IMG/VR virus record: IMGVR_UViG_3300009161_006153
Span: 1-64,000 of that record
Length of the DNA: 64,000 bases
Direction: 5' to 3' (one strand)
Source of the DNA: a virus
Position numbers and translations under genes: made by a program. Below the pieces are notes generated by a model that had not been told where the DNA came from, made no database searches, and saw nothing but the letters and a program-made list of their open reading frames with translations. Below, one piece after another: positions 1-9,377 of this stretch (within the stretch, counting starts at the first letter, position 1; every line of letters starts with the position of its first letter).

Positions 1-792
1 ATTATAAATCTATGCAATTCTTGTAATCCTGATGTTGTCCATGTCCAATATGATGAGCATTTCATGGTTGGTGATTATTTCAATTGCGATAATGTTGTAA
101 TGACAACATATTTTGCTTATGCAGACCAAACGTATAAGCACGATGATTATTATAGAAGGATATTTGAGGGTATGCTATCCCTAAAAAAAGCTAGAATGTT
201 TGTGATATCACCTTCGATAAGAGACAGATATCTTGAAAGAGGTTTTGATAAAAATAGAATAGAAGTTGTTCCAAGTGGAGTAAGAGATGATCTTTTTTTG
301 TTTAAAGAGGAATGCGAATATCCCGATAGATCTATTTATTTAGCTAAAATAGACTATAGAAAAAGACAACACTTATTCCACAATATAGAAGATTTATATT
401 TTGCTGGAAATATAGCTGACGAAAGGTATAATAAAAACAACTATCTCGGTGAATGGAGTAAGGATTATCTCTATAAAAACTTAACGAGTTATGCAAATTT
501 AGTTCTTTTGAGCGATGGAGAGGCTCATCCATTAGTTTGTATGGAAGCTATGTCGGCTGGATTGGGATTAGTAATATCAGAATTTGCTACAGCTAATTTA
601 AATCTATCTTTACCTTTTATAGACGTGATTCCAGAATCGAGAATGAATGATATAGAGTATATTTCTGAGATAATAAAAAAGAATAGAGAAAAATCAATCC
701 CGTTAAGAAAAGAGATAAGGGATTATGTAATATCAAATTTTAGCTGGGAAAGTATAATAAAAAATCAATATTTACCTAAACTAATTAAATAA
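1..792 (+). CDS. Glycosyltransferase, GT4/GT1-like (5' end outside window)
   Basis: The reading frame is open from base 1, so the gene begins upstream of the window; the internal Met at 64 is not a convincing start because the 21 codons before it read as normal protein. The visible part is the C-terminal half of a GT-B fold transferase. It has a segment 'VVPSGV' where the acceptor/nucleotide cleft begins, and the sequence 'EAHPLVCMEAMSAG', matching the E-x7-E sugar-nucleotide binding motif of GT4 enzymes. The donor sugar cannot be told. The gene is followed after one base by the next glycosyltransferase, so it belongs to the same operon. Family assignment is fairly sure; substrate is unknown. 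Confidence 0.8.
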   Translation: MINLCNSCNPDVVHVQYDEHFMVGDYFNCDNVVMTTYFAYADQTYKHDDYYRRIFEGMLSLKKARMFVISPSIRDRYLERGFDKNRIEVVPSGVRDDLFLFKEECEYPDRSIYLAKIDYRKRQHLFHNIEDLYFAGNIADERYNKNNYLGEWSKDYLYKNLTSYANLVLLSDGEAHPLVCMEAMSAGLGLVISEFATANLNLSLPFIDVIPESRMNDIEYISEIIKKNREKSIPLRKEIRDYVISNFSWESIIKNQYLPKLIK

Positions 793-793
793 T

Positions 794-1603
794 ATGGACT
801 TTGGAGTTTTTTACACATGTTATACTGAAAAAAAAGCAGTAGACTATTCTTTAGAAGTTTTATATGGAATATACCCGGAGGTTCCAGTTTATCTTATCTC
901 AGATGGCGGAGATGATTATTCAGACTTAGAAAAAAAATATTCAGGTCTTGGATTTAATATAAAGACATATATCGAGGAGGATTCTAGAGGTCTTATACCC
1001 ACATTTGGACATAGGGAAGATTTCCACACAGAAGAGATTCAAAAGGCGGTACTATCCTCTGTTATGACATTTATGGAAAGGGTAAAAAGAGCGATAGATT
1101 ATAATAAGAAAGAATTTCTTCTTGTAATGGAGCCAGATGTTTTGGTCAGAGGGAAAATAACTAATTCAAATAAACATAAATTATTGGGATCTAGAGTTAA
1201 TTCGGGGATGACTGATGAAATAAGGGATATAGTTAGAAATTACCCTGGATCTATTGATGTTAATACCTGGGGAATTACTCCCGCAATATTTGAATGCTCG
1301 TCATTTCTAAAGGTTTATGATATTATCAAGGATGATAATCTTTTACTTAAAAAATTATGCTACTCCGATAGAAGGTTTGCAAATTATGATTTTATGTTTG
1401 CAGTATTGTTTGCACTCATAGGGGTACACGAATCGATTAACCCTGAAATAGTCGAGTGCTTTAGAAATCCACATTGGGAGAATAGCTGGCATCCTTTAGT
1501 ACATCAATACAGAGCTAAGTATCCTCTTTCTTCAGAAGGATATAACGGGACTCATATAATTAATAACAATGGAATGGGGGATCAATGGCAATGGAAAAGA
1601 TAG
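794..1603 (+). CDS. Putative GT-A-like glycosyltransferase
   Basis: The 269-residue protein has the layout of a small GT-A nucleotide-diphospho-sugar transferase. An N-terminal beta strand leads into 'YLISDGGDDYSD', and a hydrophobic strand ends in 'MEPDVLVRG', which could supply the metal-binding acid of a DxD-type site. It is related to the next gene: 'VYLISDGGDDYSDLEKKY' lines up with 'VILVCDGGSDFTEESIKY'. This suggests a local duplication. The start is the ATG one base after the upstream stop. The 3' end overlaps the next gene by 19 bases. Donor and acceptor are unknown, and the transferase call rests on fold-like features rather than a full family signature. Confidence 0.6.
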   Translation: MDFGVFYTCYTEKKAVDYSLEVLYGIYPEVPVYLISDGGDDYSDLEKKYSGLGFNIKTYIEEDSRGLIPTFGHREDFHTEEIQKAVLSSVMTFMERVKRAIDYNKKEFLLVMEPDVLVRGKITNSNKHKLLGSRVNSGMTDEIRDIVRNYPGSIDVNTWGITPAIFECSSFLKVYDIIKDDNLLLKKLCYSDRRFANYDFMFAVLFALIGVHESINPEIVECFRNPHWENSWHPLVHQYRAKYPLSSEGYNGTHIINNNGMGDQWQWKR

Positions 1604-2292
1604 GAGCATATTATCAGTGCTACATGAATAGAAATAGTCTGAATTTTGTTTTGGAAAATTATAGAAAAAAATATCCAGAATCAAATGTAATTCTAGTGTG
1701 TGACGGCGGATCCGATTTCACGGAGGAATCTATTAAATATAAATGTAATTACATACATGACAGTAAAATAGAAACAGAAAAAAATTTAATATTTAAAAAT
1801 ATTGATTCTGCTAAAAGATTTATTTCTAGGATATCGAATAATATACATCTTATCACGGAGGATTTTTTTATTCTATTAGAGGATGATGTTTATATAATAG
1901 AAAAAATAAATTCGCCTTTAGAAAACGATATTAATGGATGCAATAAGAACGAGTTTTTTTCTAATGAGATTTCTGAAGTAATAAGAAATAGAAACAGTAA
2001 TATAAGGGGTAAGGTTTACTATGGAGGGTTTGGCGGATGTATACTTAGAACTGTTTTTTTTAAACATATTTTAAAAAATTTAGATTTAGTTAATCTAGAT
2101 CTTAAAATATATTTTGAGAGGTCAAATCCATCCGAATGGGCATCAGATAAAATAATCACATATCTTTGTCTTATCAACGGAGGATCGATAGGACACTACA
2201 CTGGATTATGTGAAACTTGGTATCCCGATCTCGGCGAAAGATTAGAATTAAAATCAGTTGAGGTTTTACATCAATATAAAGAATATTATTAA
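1585..2292 (+). CDS. Putative GT-A-like glycosyltransferase, paralogue of preceding gene
   Basis: This 235-residue protein shares the N-terminal 'CDGGSDF' strand-loop with its upstream neighbour. It has 'FILLEDDVYII' near residue 95, a typical acidic DxD-like position in GT-A transferases. A later 'YYGGFGGCILR' and 'SDKIITYLCLI' resemble the substrate-binding half of such enzymes. Two in-frame ATGs occur at 1585 and 1591 and either could be used; the overlap with the upstream gene suggests coupled translation. Substrate is unknown. Confidence 0.55.
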   Translation: MAMEKIGAYYQCYMNRNSLNFVLENYRKKYPESNVILVCDGGSDFTEESIKYKCNYIHDSKIETEKNLIFKNIDSAKRFISRISNNIHLITEDFFILLEDDVYIIEKINSPLENDINGCNKNEFFSNEISEVIRNRNSNIRGKVYYGGFGGCILRTVFFKHILKNLDLVNLDLKIYFERSNPSEWASDKIITYLCLINGGSIGHYTGLCETWYPDLGERLELKSVEVLHQYKEYY

Positions 2293-2301
2293 AAAAAATA
2301 T

Positions 2302-3126
2302 ATGCAATTTAATCAAGTAGAATTAGAAAAGGTAAAAAAATATTGGAACGATAGACCTTGCAACATAAGGCATTCTGATAAAGAATTAGGGACGATGGAA
2401 TATTTCGAAGAAGTTGAAAGTAGAAGATATAAGGTTGAACCTCATATCCTTGAATTCGCTGACTTCCCTTCTTGGAGGGGTAAAAAAGTATTCGAGATAG
2501 GGTGTGGTATAGGGACTGATTCTATATCATTTCTTAAAAACGGAGCTGAACTAACATCTGTGGATTTATCAGATGAAAGCTTGAAGTTAACTGAAAAAAG
2601 AGTGTCAGTTTATGGATTTAATGCTGATTTAAGATACGCAAATGCTGAAAATTTATCCGAATATATCAATCCTACAAAATTCGATTTAATCTATTCGTTC
2701 GGTGTTCTCCATCATACCCCAAATCCAATAGATTCCTTTAGAGAGGTTACAAAATATATGGATAAGGATTCAGAATTTAGAGTGATGGTTTATCATAAAG
2801 GTGCGTTTAAGGTTTTTCAGATATTAGAACAATATGATTACGAATACGGAAGAGCTAACGAATTAATAGCTAAACATTCTGAGGCACAAACAGGATGTCC
2901 AGTGACTTATTCATACACTCCTAAAGAAATAACAGATCTTCTCAATGAGGTAGGTCTCGAAGTTACCGAAATAAAAATTGCCCATATTTTTCCCTATAAA
3001 ATAGAAGAATATAAGAGATATGAATACGTAAAAGAGCCTATTTGGGAAATGCCAGAATCCACATTTAACGAATTTCAGAGTAAGTATGGATGGCACTTAT
3101 TAGTTACATCAAAATTAAAAGCTTAA
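2302..3126 (+). CDS. Class I SAM-dependent methyltransferase
   Basis: The 274-residue protein carries methyltransferase motif I 'VFEIGCGIGTDSISFL' at about residues 56-71, followed by 'LTSVDLSDESL' (the acidic residue that would hold the ribose of SAM). Motif IV-like 'FDLIYSFGVLHHTPNP' comes near residue 127. This is the pattern of the UbiE/COQ5-type small-molecule methyltransferases. Because it lies inside a glycan operon, a sugar or glycolipid O-methyltransferase is likely, but that is inference. The ATG is preceded by an A-rich leader with no Shine-Dalgarno motif. Confidence 0.8.
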   Translation: MQFNQVELEKVKKYWNDRPCNIRHSDKELGTMEYFEEVESRRYKVEPHILEFADFPSWRGKKVFEIGCGIGTDSISFLKNGAELTSVDLSDESLKLTEKRVSVYGFNADLRYANAENLSEYINPTKFDLIYSFGVLHHTPNPIDSFREVTKYMDKDSEFRVMVYHKGAFKVFQILEQYDYEYGRANELIAKHSEAQTGCPVTYSYTPKEITDLLNEVGLEVTEIKIAHIFPYKIEEYKRYEYVKEPIWEMPESTFNEFQSKYGWHLLVTSKLKA

Positions 3127-3128
3127 AA

Positions 3129-3845
3129 ATGTCTAAAATATACATAGATTGTGGAACCCATTTAGGGGAGGGACTAAAGAAACATATAGAAGATTTAGGT
3201 ATAGATCAGAATTGGGAAATATTCACTTTCGAAGCAAATAGATACACCTATGAATTATTTCAAGAGACTATAAAAAAAGAATATCTCCCACCTAAATATC
3301 AATGGGCAAAATGGGATAATATAAAATATTACAACAAAGCTGTATGGACAGAAAACGGGGAGATAGATTTCTACTGTTCAACTACTGCTGATATATCTGA
3401 GATAAGAAAGGGTATGCCAGAATTCATGGAGATGCATGATCGAATGGTAGAAAATGGAGATTTACTTATACCTCATCAAAGAACTGACTTTCCTGTTGAT
3501 GGGTCTTCAACCATACTTCCAGAACACCTTAAAAGCACTATATCAGAGGGTGGTAATTTCATACAGAAAACATTAGATTGGTCCAATAAAACAAAGATCG
3601 AATGTTTTGATTTCTCAGAGTGGCTTTCAAAAAATGTGAGGGAATCAGATTATGTAGTATGTAAGATTGATATAGAGGGAGCAGAATTTGAAGTGCTTAA
3701 AAAATGTATCGAAGATGACACTTTGAGGCTTATAAATTCTCTAGATGTCGAATTTCATCATTTCTCAAATCATGAATATACGAAGGATTACAATTACATT
3801 ATGTCCGAGATAAACCGTCTTGGAATTAAATTTAAAATCTGGTAA
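3129..3845 (+). CDS. FkbM-family methyltransferase
   Basis: I place the start at the ATG at 3129, two bases after the preceding stop, rather than at the in-frame ATG at 3090 inside the upstream gene; the protein then begins 'MSKIYIDCGTHLGEG'. The 238-residue product has a SAM-binding opening 'YIDCGTHLG', 'IFTFEANRYTYELF' as motif II, and the FkbM hallmark 'CKIDIEGAEFEVL' followed by a strand 'LDVEFHHF'. FkbM enzymes O-methylate sugars and other small hydroxyl groups. A middle segment of about 60 residues is longer than usual. One of three FkbM-type proteins in the window (also 6929 and 33726). Confidence 0.8.
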   Translation: MSKIYIDCGTHLGEGLKKHIEDLGIDQNWEIFTFEANRYTYELFQETIKKEYLPPKYQWAKWDNIKYYNKAVWTENGEIDFYCSTTADISEIRKGMPEFMEMHDRMVENGDLLIPHQRTDFPVDGSSTILPEHLKSTISEGGNFIQKTLDWSNKTKIECFDFSEWLSKNVRESDYVVCKIDIEGAEFEVLKKCIEDDTLRLINSLDVEFHHFSNHEYTKDYNYIMSEINRLGIKFKIW

Positions 3846-3847
3846 AC

Positions 3848-4891
3848 ATGAACATACAAGAAATAAATGAAAATTTTCATTTTCCTAAATTCAATCTAGA
3901 TAAGATTGACATAAGAAACGAGCTAATTTCCGCTAAAAAAAGAATTTACGAGGTACAAAATTCAGGAAGAGGGACACAGGAATGTTTTCTTAGCTTTTAT
4001 CCTGTAGCAAAAAATATAAGATTCGTATCCTCTCATTTCTATAATTCAATTAAAAATAATAGAATTCCCATATTATCAGATACAGCTAGAAGCGGAGAGG
4101 ATTCTTTCTGGATGAACATGACATCAAGATCTTGGTACCCGTGGCTTTGGATTAGATATTTTAAAGATATAGATACCGGAGAAGGAAATAGAAAATCCTG
4201 GGAAAGATTATTCAGACCTATAGAGGATCCATGTATCAAAGAAGTAACAGGGTATAATGATGTTAATCCAGGATCTTTTTTCCTTTATATTGCATGCCTT
4301 TCCCATGTATTTAGATTTAATCAAATCTTCAAAAACCTTATTTTTGAAAAATACAAATCAGAATTTCCCGAAGGACCTGTTTGTGGATTGCAGATAAGAA
4401 GAGGTGAGATAGTACCAAAAGACGGCGATATAAATAAATCCTGGAAAATAAGGGAGTTATTTACCCTTGATGACTATATGGTCGGGGCAAAAGAAATCTG
4501 CGATAAATTAGGAACTAAAACAATCTTCGTTTCGAGCGATTCAAACGAGACGTTAGAGTATTTGAAAGAAAACTACACAGATTACAATTTCATAGTAAAT
4601 AAATATGATAGAAGTTTATTTGTAAGATTCCAGGGGGATCCTAGCAAGGTTAATCTTGAAAGAGATCTTCAACTAAATCCTAGTCTAATAGAGCATTACA
4701 CGGAAACATGTTTAATAGATCTTTATATGTTATCGCAATGTCAAGGCTTCGTTGGCGGTATGAGACATTCAGAATATGGAGTTTGTGGATGGTTCTTACA
4801 AATGGCAGAACAAGAGCACATAACCCCCTATTATAACTTAGAAGGAAATTTTGAACTTGATGGATTTCCTGTAGGTATGTTATTAAAATAA
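3848..4891 (+). CDS. Fucosyltransferase-like protein (GT23, NodZ/FUT8-like)
   Basis: The 347-residue protein shows the C-terminal donor-binding half seen in alpha-1,6-fucosyltransferases. 'CGLQIRRGE' (residues 179-187) matches the 'HVRRTDK' motif of FUT8/NodZ, 'TLDDYM' aligns with 'PIEEYM', and 'IFVSSDSNETL' with the 'YLATDD' strand. 'IDLYMLSQCQGFVGGMRHSE' fits the 'ILDIHFLSQADFLVCTFSS' region. These parallels are from memory of the family, not an alignment. Transfer of L-fucose from GDP-fucose fits the GDP-mannose dehydratase and GDP-fucose synthase genes further along the operon. The acceptor is unknown. Confidence 0.7.
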   Translation: MNIQEINENFHFPKFNLDKIDIRNELISAKKRIYEVQNSGRGTQECFLSFYPVAKNIRFVSSHFYNSIKNNRIPILSDTARSGEDSFWMNMTSRSWYPWLWIRYFKDIDTGEGNRKSWERLFRPIEDPCIKEVTGYNDVNPGSFFLYIACLSHVFRFNQIFKNLIFEKYKSEFPEGPVCGLQIRRGEIVPKDGDINKSWKIRELFTLDDYMVGAKEICDKLGTKTIFVSSDSNETLEYLKENYTDYNFIVNKYDRSLFVRFQGDPSKVNLERDLQLNPSLIEHYTETCLIDLYMLSQCQGFVGGMRHSEYGVCGWFLQMAEQEHITPYYNLEGNFELDGFPVGMLLK

Positions 4892-4895
4892 AAAT

Positions 4896-5627
4896 ATGAG
4901 AGTAGCTTTATGCCTTTACGGTCAACCCAGAAATTTTACACAAAACTGGAACTTTATCCAGAATAATATAATCTCTCCAAATAATGCGGACGTATTTTTT
5001 CATACATGGTATGATGAAAATAATCTAGGGTTTAATAAAATGACCCCAGGACATGAATCTAGATTAGCTGAATCTGGACTTATGTCAATGCTTCCTCAGA
5101 GAACTAATGCTAGAGAATTTATTATAGAAAAACAAATTCCATTCTATAGGAAAGAAGTTTATTGCAGTGATGAAAATTTTCATGCATGCTGGCCATGGGC
5201 GAATATTTATGATAGGGACTCGTTCTTGAAAGATAGAGTTTTTTCTCATTATAGCATGTGGTACAGCATTAATAGATCTTTACTTTTAAAGGAATTATAT
5301 TCACAAAAGAATGGATTTATTTATGACTGTGTTATGATATTAAGATTTGACGTATCCCCAAAAAATATAGTAAATGCGGAATCTTTTGATTTGAATAAGA
5401 TAGTAAGCGGATATCAACCTTTACCTAGGGGGGAGGTTAACGACTGGTTTATTATTTCTAATAATAGTAACTCCAATATAATCTCTAGCGTTTTTTACGC
5501 TATAGATTACCACAGGGACAATATAATAAAAGAAGGTGGCATATGGACAAATGAAGCTTATTTAAGAGATCAATTGAAAATCTATAATTTATCAGTAGAT
5601 TATAAAGATCTAAGTGTAACTTTTTAA
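4896..5627 (+). CDS. Glycosyltransferase-like protein of the 'GQPR' type
   Basis: The 243-residue protein begins 'MRVALCLYGQPRNF', continues with 'DVFFHTWYD' and later has 'CVMILRFDVSPKN', ending in a region with 'WFIISNNSN' and 'NEAYLRDQL'. The gene at 7646 has the same layout ('GICISGQPR', 'NIYMHLWWD', 'LLRTRFDVILTKD', 'CDWFFCGSP'), so the two are paralogues. 'R-x-R/L-F-D-V' plausibly stands for the DxD-type site of a GT-A enzyme. I recognise this only as a family common in viral and bacterial glycan clusters; the sugar is unknown. Confidence 0.55.
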   Translation: MRVALCLYGQPRNFTQNWNFIQNNIISPNNADVFFHTWYDENNLGFNKMTPGHESRLAESGLMSMLPQRTNAREFIIEKQIPFYRKEVYCSDENFHACWPWANIYDRDSFLKDRVFSHYSMWYSINRSLLLKELYSQKNGFIYDCVMILRFDVSPKNIVNAESFDLNKIVSGYQPLPRGEVNDWFIISNNSNSNIISSVFYAIDYHRDNIIKEGGIWTNEAYLRDQLKIYNLSVDYKDLSVTF

Positions 5628-5660
5628 TCAAAAACGGTATAATAAAATAAAATAATAATA

Positions 5661-6914
5661 ATGAAAATAGGATTTATTGGTTTAGGAAAACTTGGTCTTC
5701 CTTGCGCTTTGGCCATAGATTCAAAGGGACATAGTGTATATGGGTATGATCTAAACTCTGATGTTAAAAGAATTTTAGAGGAAAAAAAATTACCTTACCG
5801 GGAGGAAGGTGCTGATGATTTATTACAAACACATAATATAAAATGGGGATCTATAAAAGATGTTGTAGAAAATTCAGATATAATCTTCGTCCCTATTCAA
5901 ACGCCTCATTTACCGAAATATGAGGGAGATACGAGAATACCCTCCGAAAGAGCTGATTTTGATTACGAATGGTTAAAAAGTGGTATTAAAAATTTATCGG
6001 AAGAAATAGGAAAGCAGGAAAAGGAAAAAATAGTTATCATTATTTCAACGGTTCTACCAGGAACAATTAGAAGGGATATTAAACCACTTCTTAATGATAA
6101 AGTAAAATTATGCTATAATCCATTTTTTATTGCAATGGGGACTACGATAAAGGATTTTACATCCCCTGAATTTGTTTTATTCGGGGTAGATAGCGATGAG
6201 GCTTATCATAAAGCTAAAGAATTCTATTCCACCCTACATAATAAACCGGTATACAAGTGTACTATAGAAGAATCCGAAATGATTAAGGTTACTTACAATA
6301 CTTACATAACTATGAAAGTTTGTCTGGCCAATACTGTTATGGAGCTTTCGCACAAGTTAGAAAACATTAATTGTGATAATGTGATGAAAGGTCTATTCTT
6401 AGCTAACGAAAGATTGATTAGTCCTAAATATTTACTAGGTGGAATGGGGGATGGCGGTGGATGCCATCCTAGGGATAATATAGCTTTATCTTGGTTATCC
6501 CAGAAAGTTGATTTGAGTTTTGATTGGTATGATAATCTGATGAAATGTAGAGAAGATCAAACAGAATGGCTGTCGAATTTAATACTGGAAAGTAAAAAAG
6601 AAACAAACTTACCTATAATTATCCTAGGTAAGACATTCAAGAAAGAAACAAACTTAGTTACAGGTAGTCCTTCTATATTGCTGAGAAACATATTAAAAGA
6701 GAAGGGTCAAGAGGTAGACATGTTTGATCCGTGGATAGACCAATCCAAATCTCCACTCTCTGAGAGAGCTATATTTTTTATAGGTACCAATCATGATATT
6801 TTTACGGAGTACCAATTTCCAAAGGGGTCTATAGTAATAGATCCATGGAGATTCATAAAAGAACAAGAGGGAGTTAAATTGATAAGAGTCGGGGATTCCA
6901 CAATAAAAAAATAA
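5661..6914 (+). CDS. UDP-glucose/GDP-mannose dehydrogenase family protein
   Basis: The 417-residue enzyme opens with an NAD-binding Rossmann motif 'GFIGLGKLGLP' (residues 4-14). It continues with 'VPIQTP' and 'STVLPGT', both standard in nucleotide-sugar 6-dehydrogenases, and has 'GGMGDGGGCHPRDN' with Cys268 at the place of the catalytic nucleophile (family 'GGxCxPKD'). The C-terminal domain ('ILGKTFKKETN', 'GSPSILL') matches the substrate-binding third domain. It would oxidise a nucleotide sugar to a uronic acid using two NAD+. His-Pro-Arg in place of the usual Phe-Pro-Lys after the Cys, and an insert around residues 87-105, set it off from textbook members. The ATG follows an unusually A/T-rich 33-base leader. 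Confidence 0.8.
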   Translation: MKIGFIGLGKLGLPCALAIDSKGHSVYGYDLNSDVKRILEEKKLPYREEGADDLLQTHNIKWGSIKDVVENSDIIFVPIQTPHLPKYEGDTRIPSERADFDYEWLKSGIKNLSEEIGKQEKEKIVIIISTVLPGTIRRDIKPLLNDKVKLCYNPFFIAMGTTIKDFTSPEFVLFGVDSDEAYHKAKEFYSTLHNKPVYKCTIEESEMIKVTYNTYITMKVCLANTVMELSHKLENINCDNVMKGLFLANERLISPKYLLGGMGDGGGCHPRDNIALSWLSQKVDLSFDWYDNLMKCREDQTEWLSNLILESKKETNLPIIILGKTFKKETNLVTGSPSILLRNILKEKGQEVDMFDPWIDQSKSPLSERAIFFIGTNHDIFTEYQFPKGSIVIDPWRFIKEQEGVKLIRVGDSTIKK

Positions 6915-6928
6915 TTAAATAGCTAAAT

Positions 6929-7645
6929 ATGAATAATTACGTTGAAAATTTTTCTAAAAACAAGTTATCAGAATTACATTATGCAATAATGAAAGTATGG
7001 GATAGTGAATATGAAATTTTAATTAAAGAAATTTTCGAGTCTGAGAAAATTAAAAGCTTTTTGGATCTTGGAGCTAATACTGGATGTGTCATAGAATATC
7101 TTCATGATTTTTTTGATGATGATGTTACTATTATAGGATTCGAGCCGGCGGAAGAAAATTTTAATTTTTTAAAAGAAGTCGTTGCAAAAATAAACAGGAA
7201 CAATAGATCAAAACTATACAAAAAAGCTGTTTTTTATGGTTCTAAAAAACTTAGAGCCTTCGGAGTAGGAGACAGTAGTACTGCAGGTCTTTTTTTAGAG
7301 GGGACACTATCTATAATTAATCCAAATGATCATAGAAAACCAGTACCAACAGAGTATGTTTTTGATTGTACAACTTTAGAGGATGAATTATTTGATGTCG
7401 ATTCTATAGATCTTTGTAAAATAGATGTTGAGGGGAGCGAGTATAATATAATAGAAAATAGTTCATTTTTAAAAGAAAAAGTAAAAAATATTCTATTAGA
7501 ATATCACTGGAAAAACGAAAAAGAAATTATGGATTGGCTTACATTGTATCTTCCTTCGCATAAAATTTTTAAATTAGGATATGATAAAAATGACAGTACG
7601 AATGGAAAGGAGTGTTCAATGATCTGGTTAAAAAAAATATTATAA
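6929..7645 (+). CDS. FkbM-family methyltransferase
   Basis: The 238-residue protein has 'FLDLGANTGCVIEYL' as SAM motif I, 'IIGFEPAEENFNFL' as motif II, and the family hallmark 'LCKIDVEGSEYNII' followed by 'ILLEYHW'. This is a standard-length FkbM methyltransferase, expected to O-methylate a sugar hydroxyl. Its stop codon abuts the ATG of the next gene, so translation is probably coupled. It differs clearly from the FkbM protein at 3129, so the two are not a recent duplication. Confidence 0.85.
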   Translation: MNNYVENFSKNKLSELHYAIMKVWDSEYEILIKEIFESEKIKSFLDLGANTGCVIEYLHDFFDDDVTIIGFEPAEENFNFLKEVVAKINRNNRSKLYKKAVFYGSKKLRAFGVGDSSTAGLFLEGTLSIINPNDHRKPVPTEYVFDCTTLEDELFDVDSIDLCKIDVEGSEYNIIENSSFLKEKVKNILLEYHWKNEKEIMDWLTLYLPSHKIFKLGYDKNDSTNGKECSMIWLKKIL

Positions 7646-8521
7646 ATGAAAATAGGTATCTGTATTTCGGGGCAACCTAGAATATCCGATGATGTTTACA
7701 ATCATAACAGGAATTTTTTTGTCTCACCAGAAACAAACATCTACATGCATCTGTGGTGGGATAACAGCCACAGGGGTAAGGTAATTCGTTATCATTCTTC
7801 CGAAAGATTTCAAGACGAAGATCTCGGGAAAAAAGCTTTAGATCTATATTCACCTAAAAAATTTTTACTTGAGGATTTTAAAAAATTTGACTTAACTTTT
7901 ATAAAATCTTTTAGCAAGGATATGTGGACTGATCTTCCTAAAAAATTTATCAAAATATTTACCCCCTGGGCAATATATTCATATATGTGTCAAGCTTATT
8001 CTGTTTGCGAATCAATTAAACTAGCAAAAGAAGATAATACATGCTCTTTTCTACTAAGAACTAGATTTGATGTTATTCTCACCAAGGATATAAAAAGCAT
8101 AATTTATACTTTAAATCCAGATGATGATAAGATCTATTTTCAATCTTCTATGGAGGGTGGACATAAATATAGTGGAGAACCTCCTAACAATCCCTGCGAT
8201 TGGTTTTTTTGTGGATCCCCGATCGCTGTTTCAAAGTTCAGTGATTATTGGTTTAAATCATTTCCTCAATTATATACTAACGGAATAATAGAAGCCAGAG
8301 ATAACTTGAAGCGTACTGCGGAACTTGCCGGATTACAAATTATCCTAGTTGATTTTGGAGCTATTGTTAATCGTCAGTTACATCAGGAAAAAAATTTCGT
8401 CCATTGGCAAAAGTATTTAGATGATTTTGATGAACAAACAGGAGAAATTATATCTAATAAAGAAGATTGGCCACACTGGGTTGAATATGTTGATTTTAAA
8501 CATGTAAAACATTTTGATTGA
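7646..8521 (+). CDS. Glycosyltransferase-like protein of the 'GQPR' type, paralogue of the gene at 4896
   Basis: The 291-residue protein begins 'MKIGICISGQPRISDD' and keeps the family layout seen at 4896: 'NIYMHLWWD', 'SFLLRTRFDVILTKD' and 'CDWFFCGSP'. The acid pair in 'RFDVILTKD' is a candidate metal/nucleotide site. It starts directly after the upstream stop and its own stop overlaps the next ATG in TGATG. This coupling argues that it works with its neighbours in one glycan pathway. Donor sugar is unknown. Confidence 0.55.
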   Translation: MKIGICISGQPRISDDVYNHNRNFFVSPETNIYMHLWWDNSHRGKVIRYHSSERFQDEDLGKKALDLYSPKKFLLEDFKKFDLTFIKSFSKDMWTDLPKKFIKIFTPWAIYSYMCQAYSVCESIKLAKEDNTCSFLLRTRFDVILTKDIKSIIYTLNPDDDKIYFQSSMEGGHKYSGEPPNNPCDWFFCGSPIAVSKFSDYWFKSFPQLYTNGIIEARDNLKRTAELAGLQIILVDFGAIVNRQLHQEKNFVHWQKYLDDFDEQTGEIISNKEDWPHWVEYVDFKHVKHFD

Positions 8522-9375
8522 TGAATATTTATTTTTTATCATTTTATACGGAAGGACCGGAGATAGACGGCGGATATAACTTGAGTAATGTTGTGAAAAA
8601 AATTAAAGAAAGATTATCCCCATTTTTTTCTGATATTTTTTTATTTAATAAGAGCGATTTAAAAGATATCGACGGAAGTGAACTATTTTGTAATTCTTAC
8701 GATGAAGAACTTGAAATGAATCCGAATGCTAATAAAATAGGTTATTTTGATTTCAAAGGATTCCTAATAAGTCATACGCTAAATAAAATTCCAGAGGGAT
8801 CCATACTAATATACCATGACGGGAATTTTGAAAAAAATTCACAGTACTGGGAAAGTGATTGGGAAAATATAGTGGGATTGTCTAATAAATTATTAAAAGA
8901 TAATAACAGCGACATGTTTTTCCAATTTGAAAGAGAGGGTGTATACGTAAAAGAATACGTAAAGACATACACGATAGATAAAATATTTCCAGACCCTACA
9001 GAAAACTTGATCGTTAAAGACTGTATACTAATAAATGCAGCCAGGATGATAATGAGGAATACTGATTTCAGTAGAAACTTCATAAAAGAATATACTAATT
9101 TGTGCATGGATAAAGAACTTGTTGCAAAAACTCCTAATCCAAATCCACACCCAGATTTCAAATGGTCTTGCGGTGATCAGGATGTTCTGAATTGTCTAAT
9201 CTACCGGTATATATTAGATGGGAAATTCCCACCGACATTTCCGATTTATTCCTTCATATACAGGATTATGAGAATTGAAAATAGACCTTTTATGTGGGAG
9301 GTCTATAATAAGGTCCATAATACTGGTATATCTTCCCATTATAACCACAATCTTATACAACATTTAAACAGATAA
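8521..9375 (+). CDS. Putative GT-A glycosyltransferase
   Basis: I choose the ATG at 8521, overlapping the previous stop as TGATG; an in-frame TTG at 8518 is less likely. The 284-residue product has 'GSILIYHDGNFEKN' near residue 100, like a DxD site, and 'CGDQDVLNCLIYRY' near residue 219, which resembles the 'DQDVLN' segment of GT8/GT32-type transferases. Hydrophobic strands alternate as expected for a Rossmann-like GT-A fold. No close family name can be given and the sugar is unknown. Confidence 0.55.
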   Translation: MNIYFLSFYTEGPEIDGGYNLSNVVKKIKERLSPFFSDIFLFNKSDLKDIDGSELFCNSYDEELEMNPNANKIGYFDFKGFLISHTLNKIPEGSILIYHDGNFEKNSQYWESDWENIVGLSNKLLKDNNSDMFFQFEREGVYVKEYVKTYTIDKIFPDPTENLIVKDCILINAARMIMRNTDFSRNFIKEYTNLCMDKELVAKTPNPNPHPDFKWSCGDQDVLNCLIYRYILDGKFPPTFPIYSFIYRIMRIENRPFMWEVYNKVHNTGISSHYNHNLIQHLNR

Positions 9376-9377
9376 GA

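Noticed and set aside
8772-9161. Minus-strand open frame of 129 codons
   Set aside because: It lies wholly within the coherent glycosyltransferase gene at 8521, and no other minus-strand gene is supported in the window.
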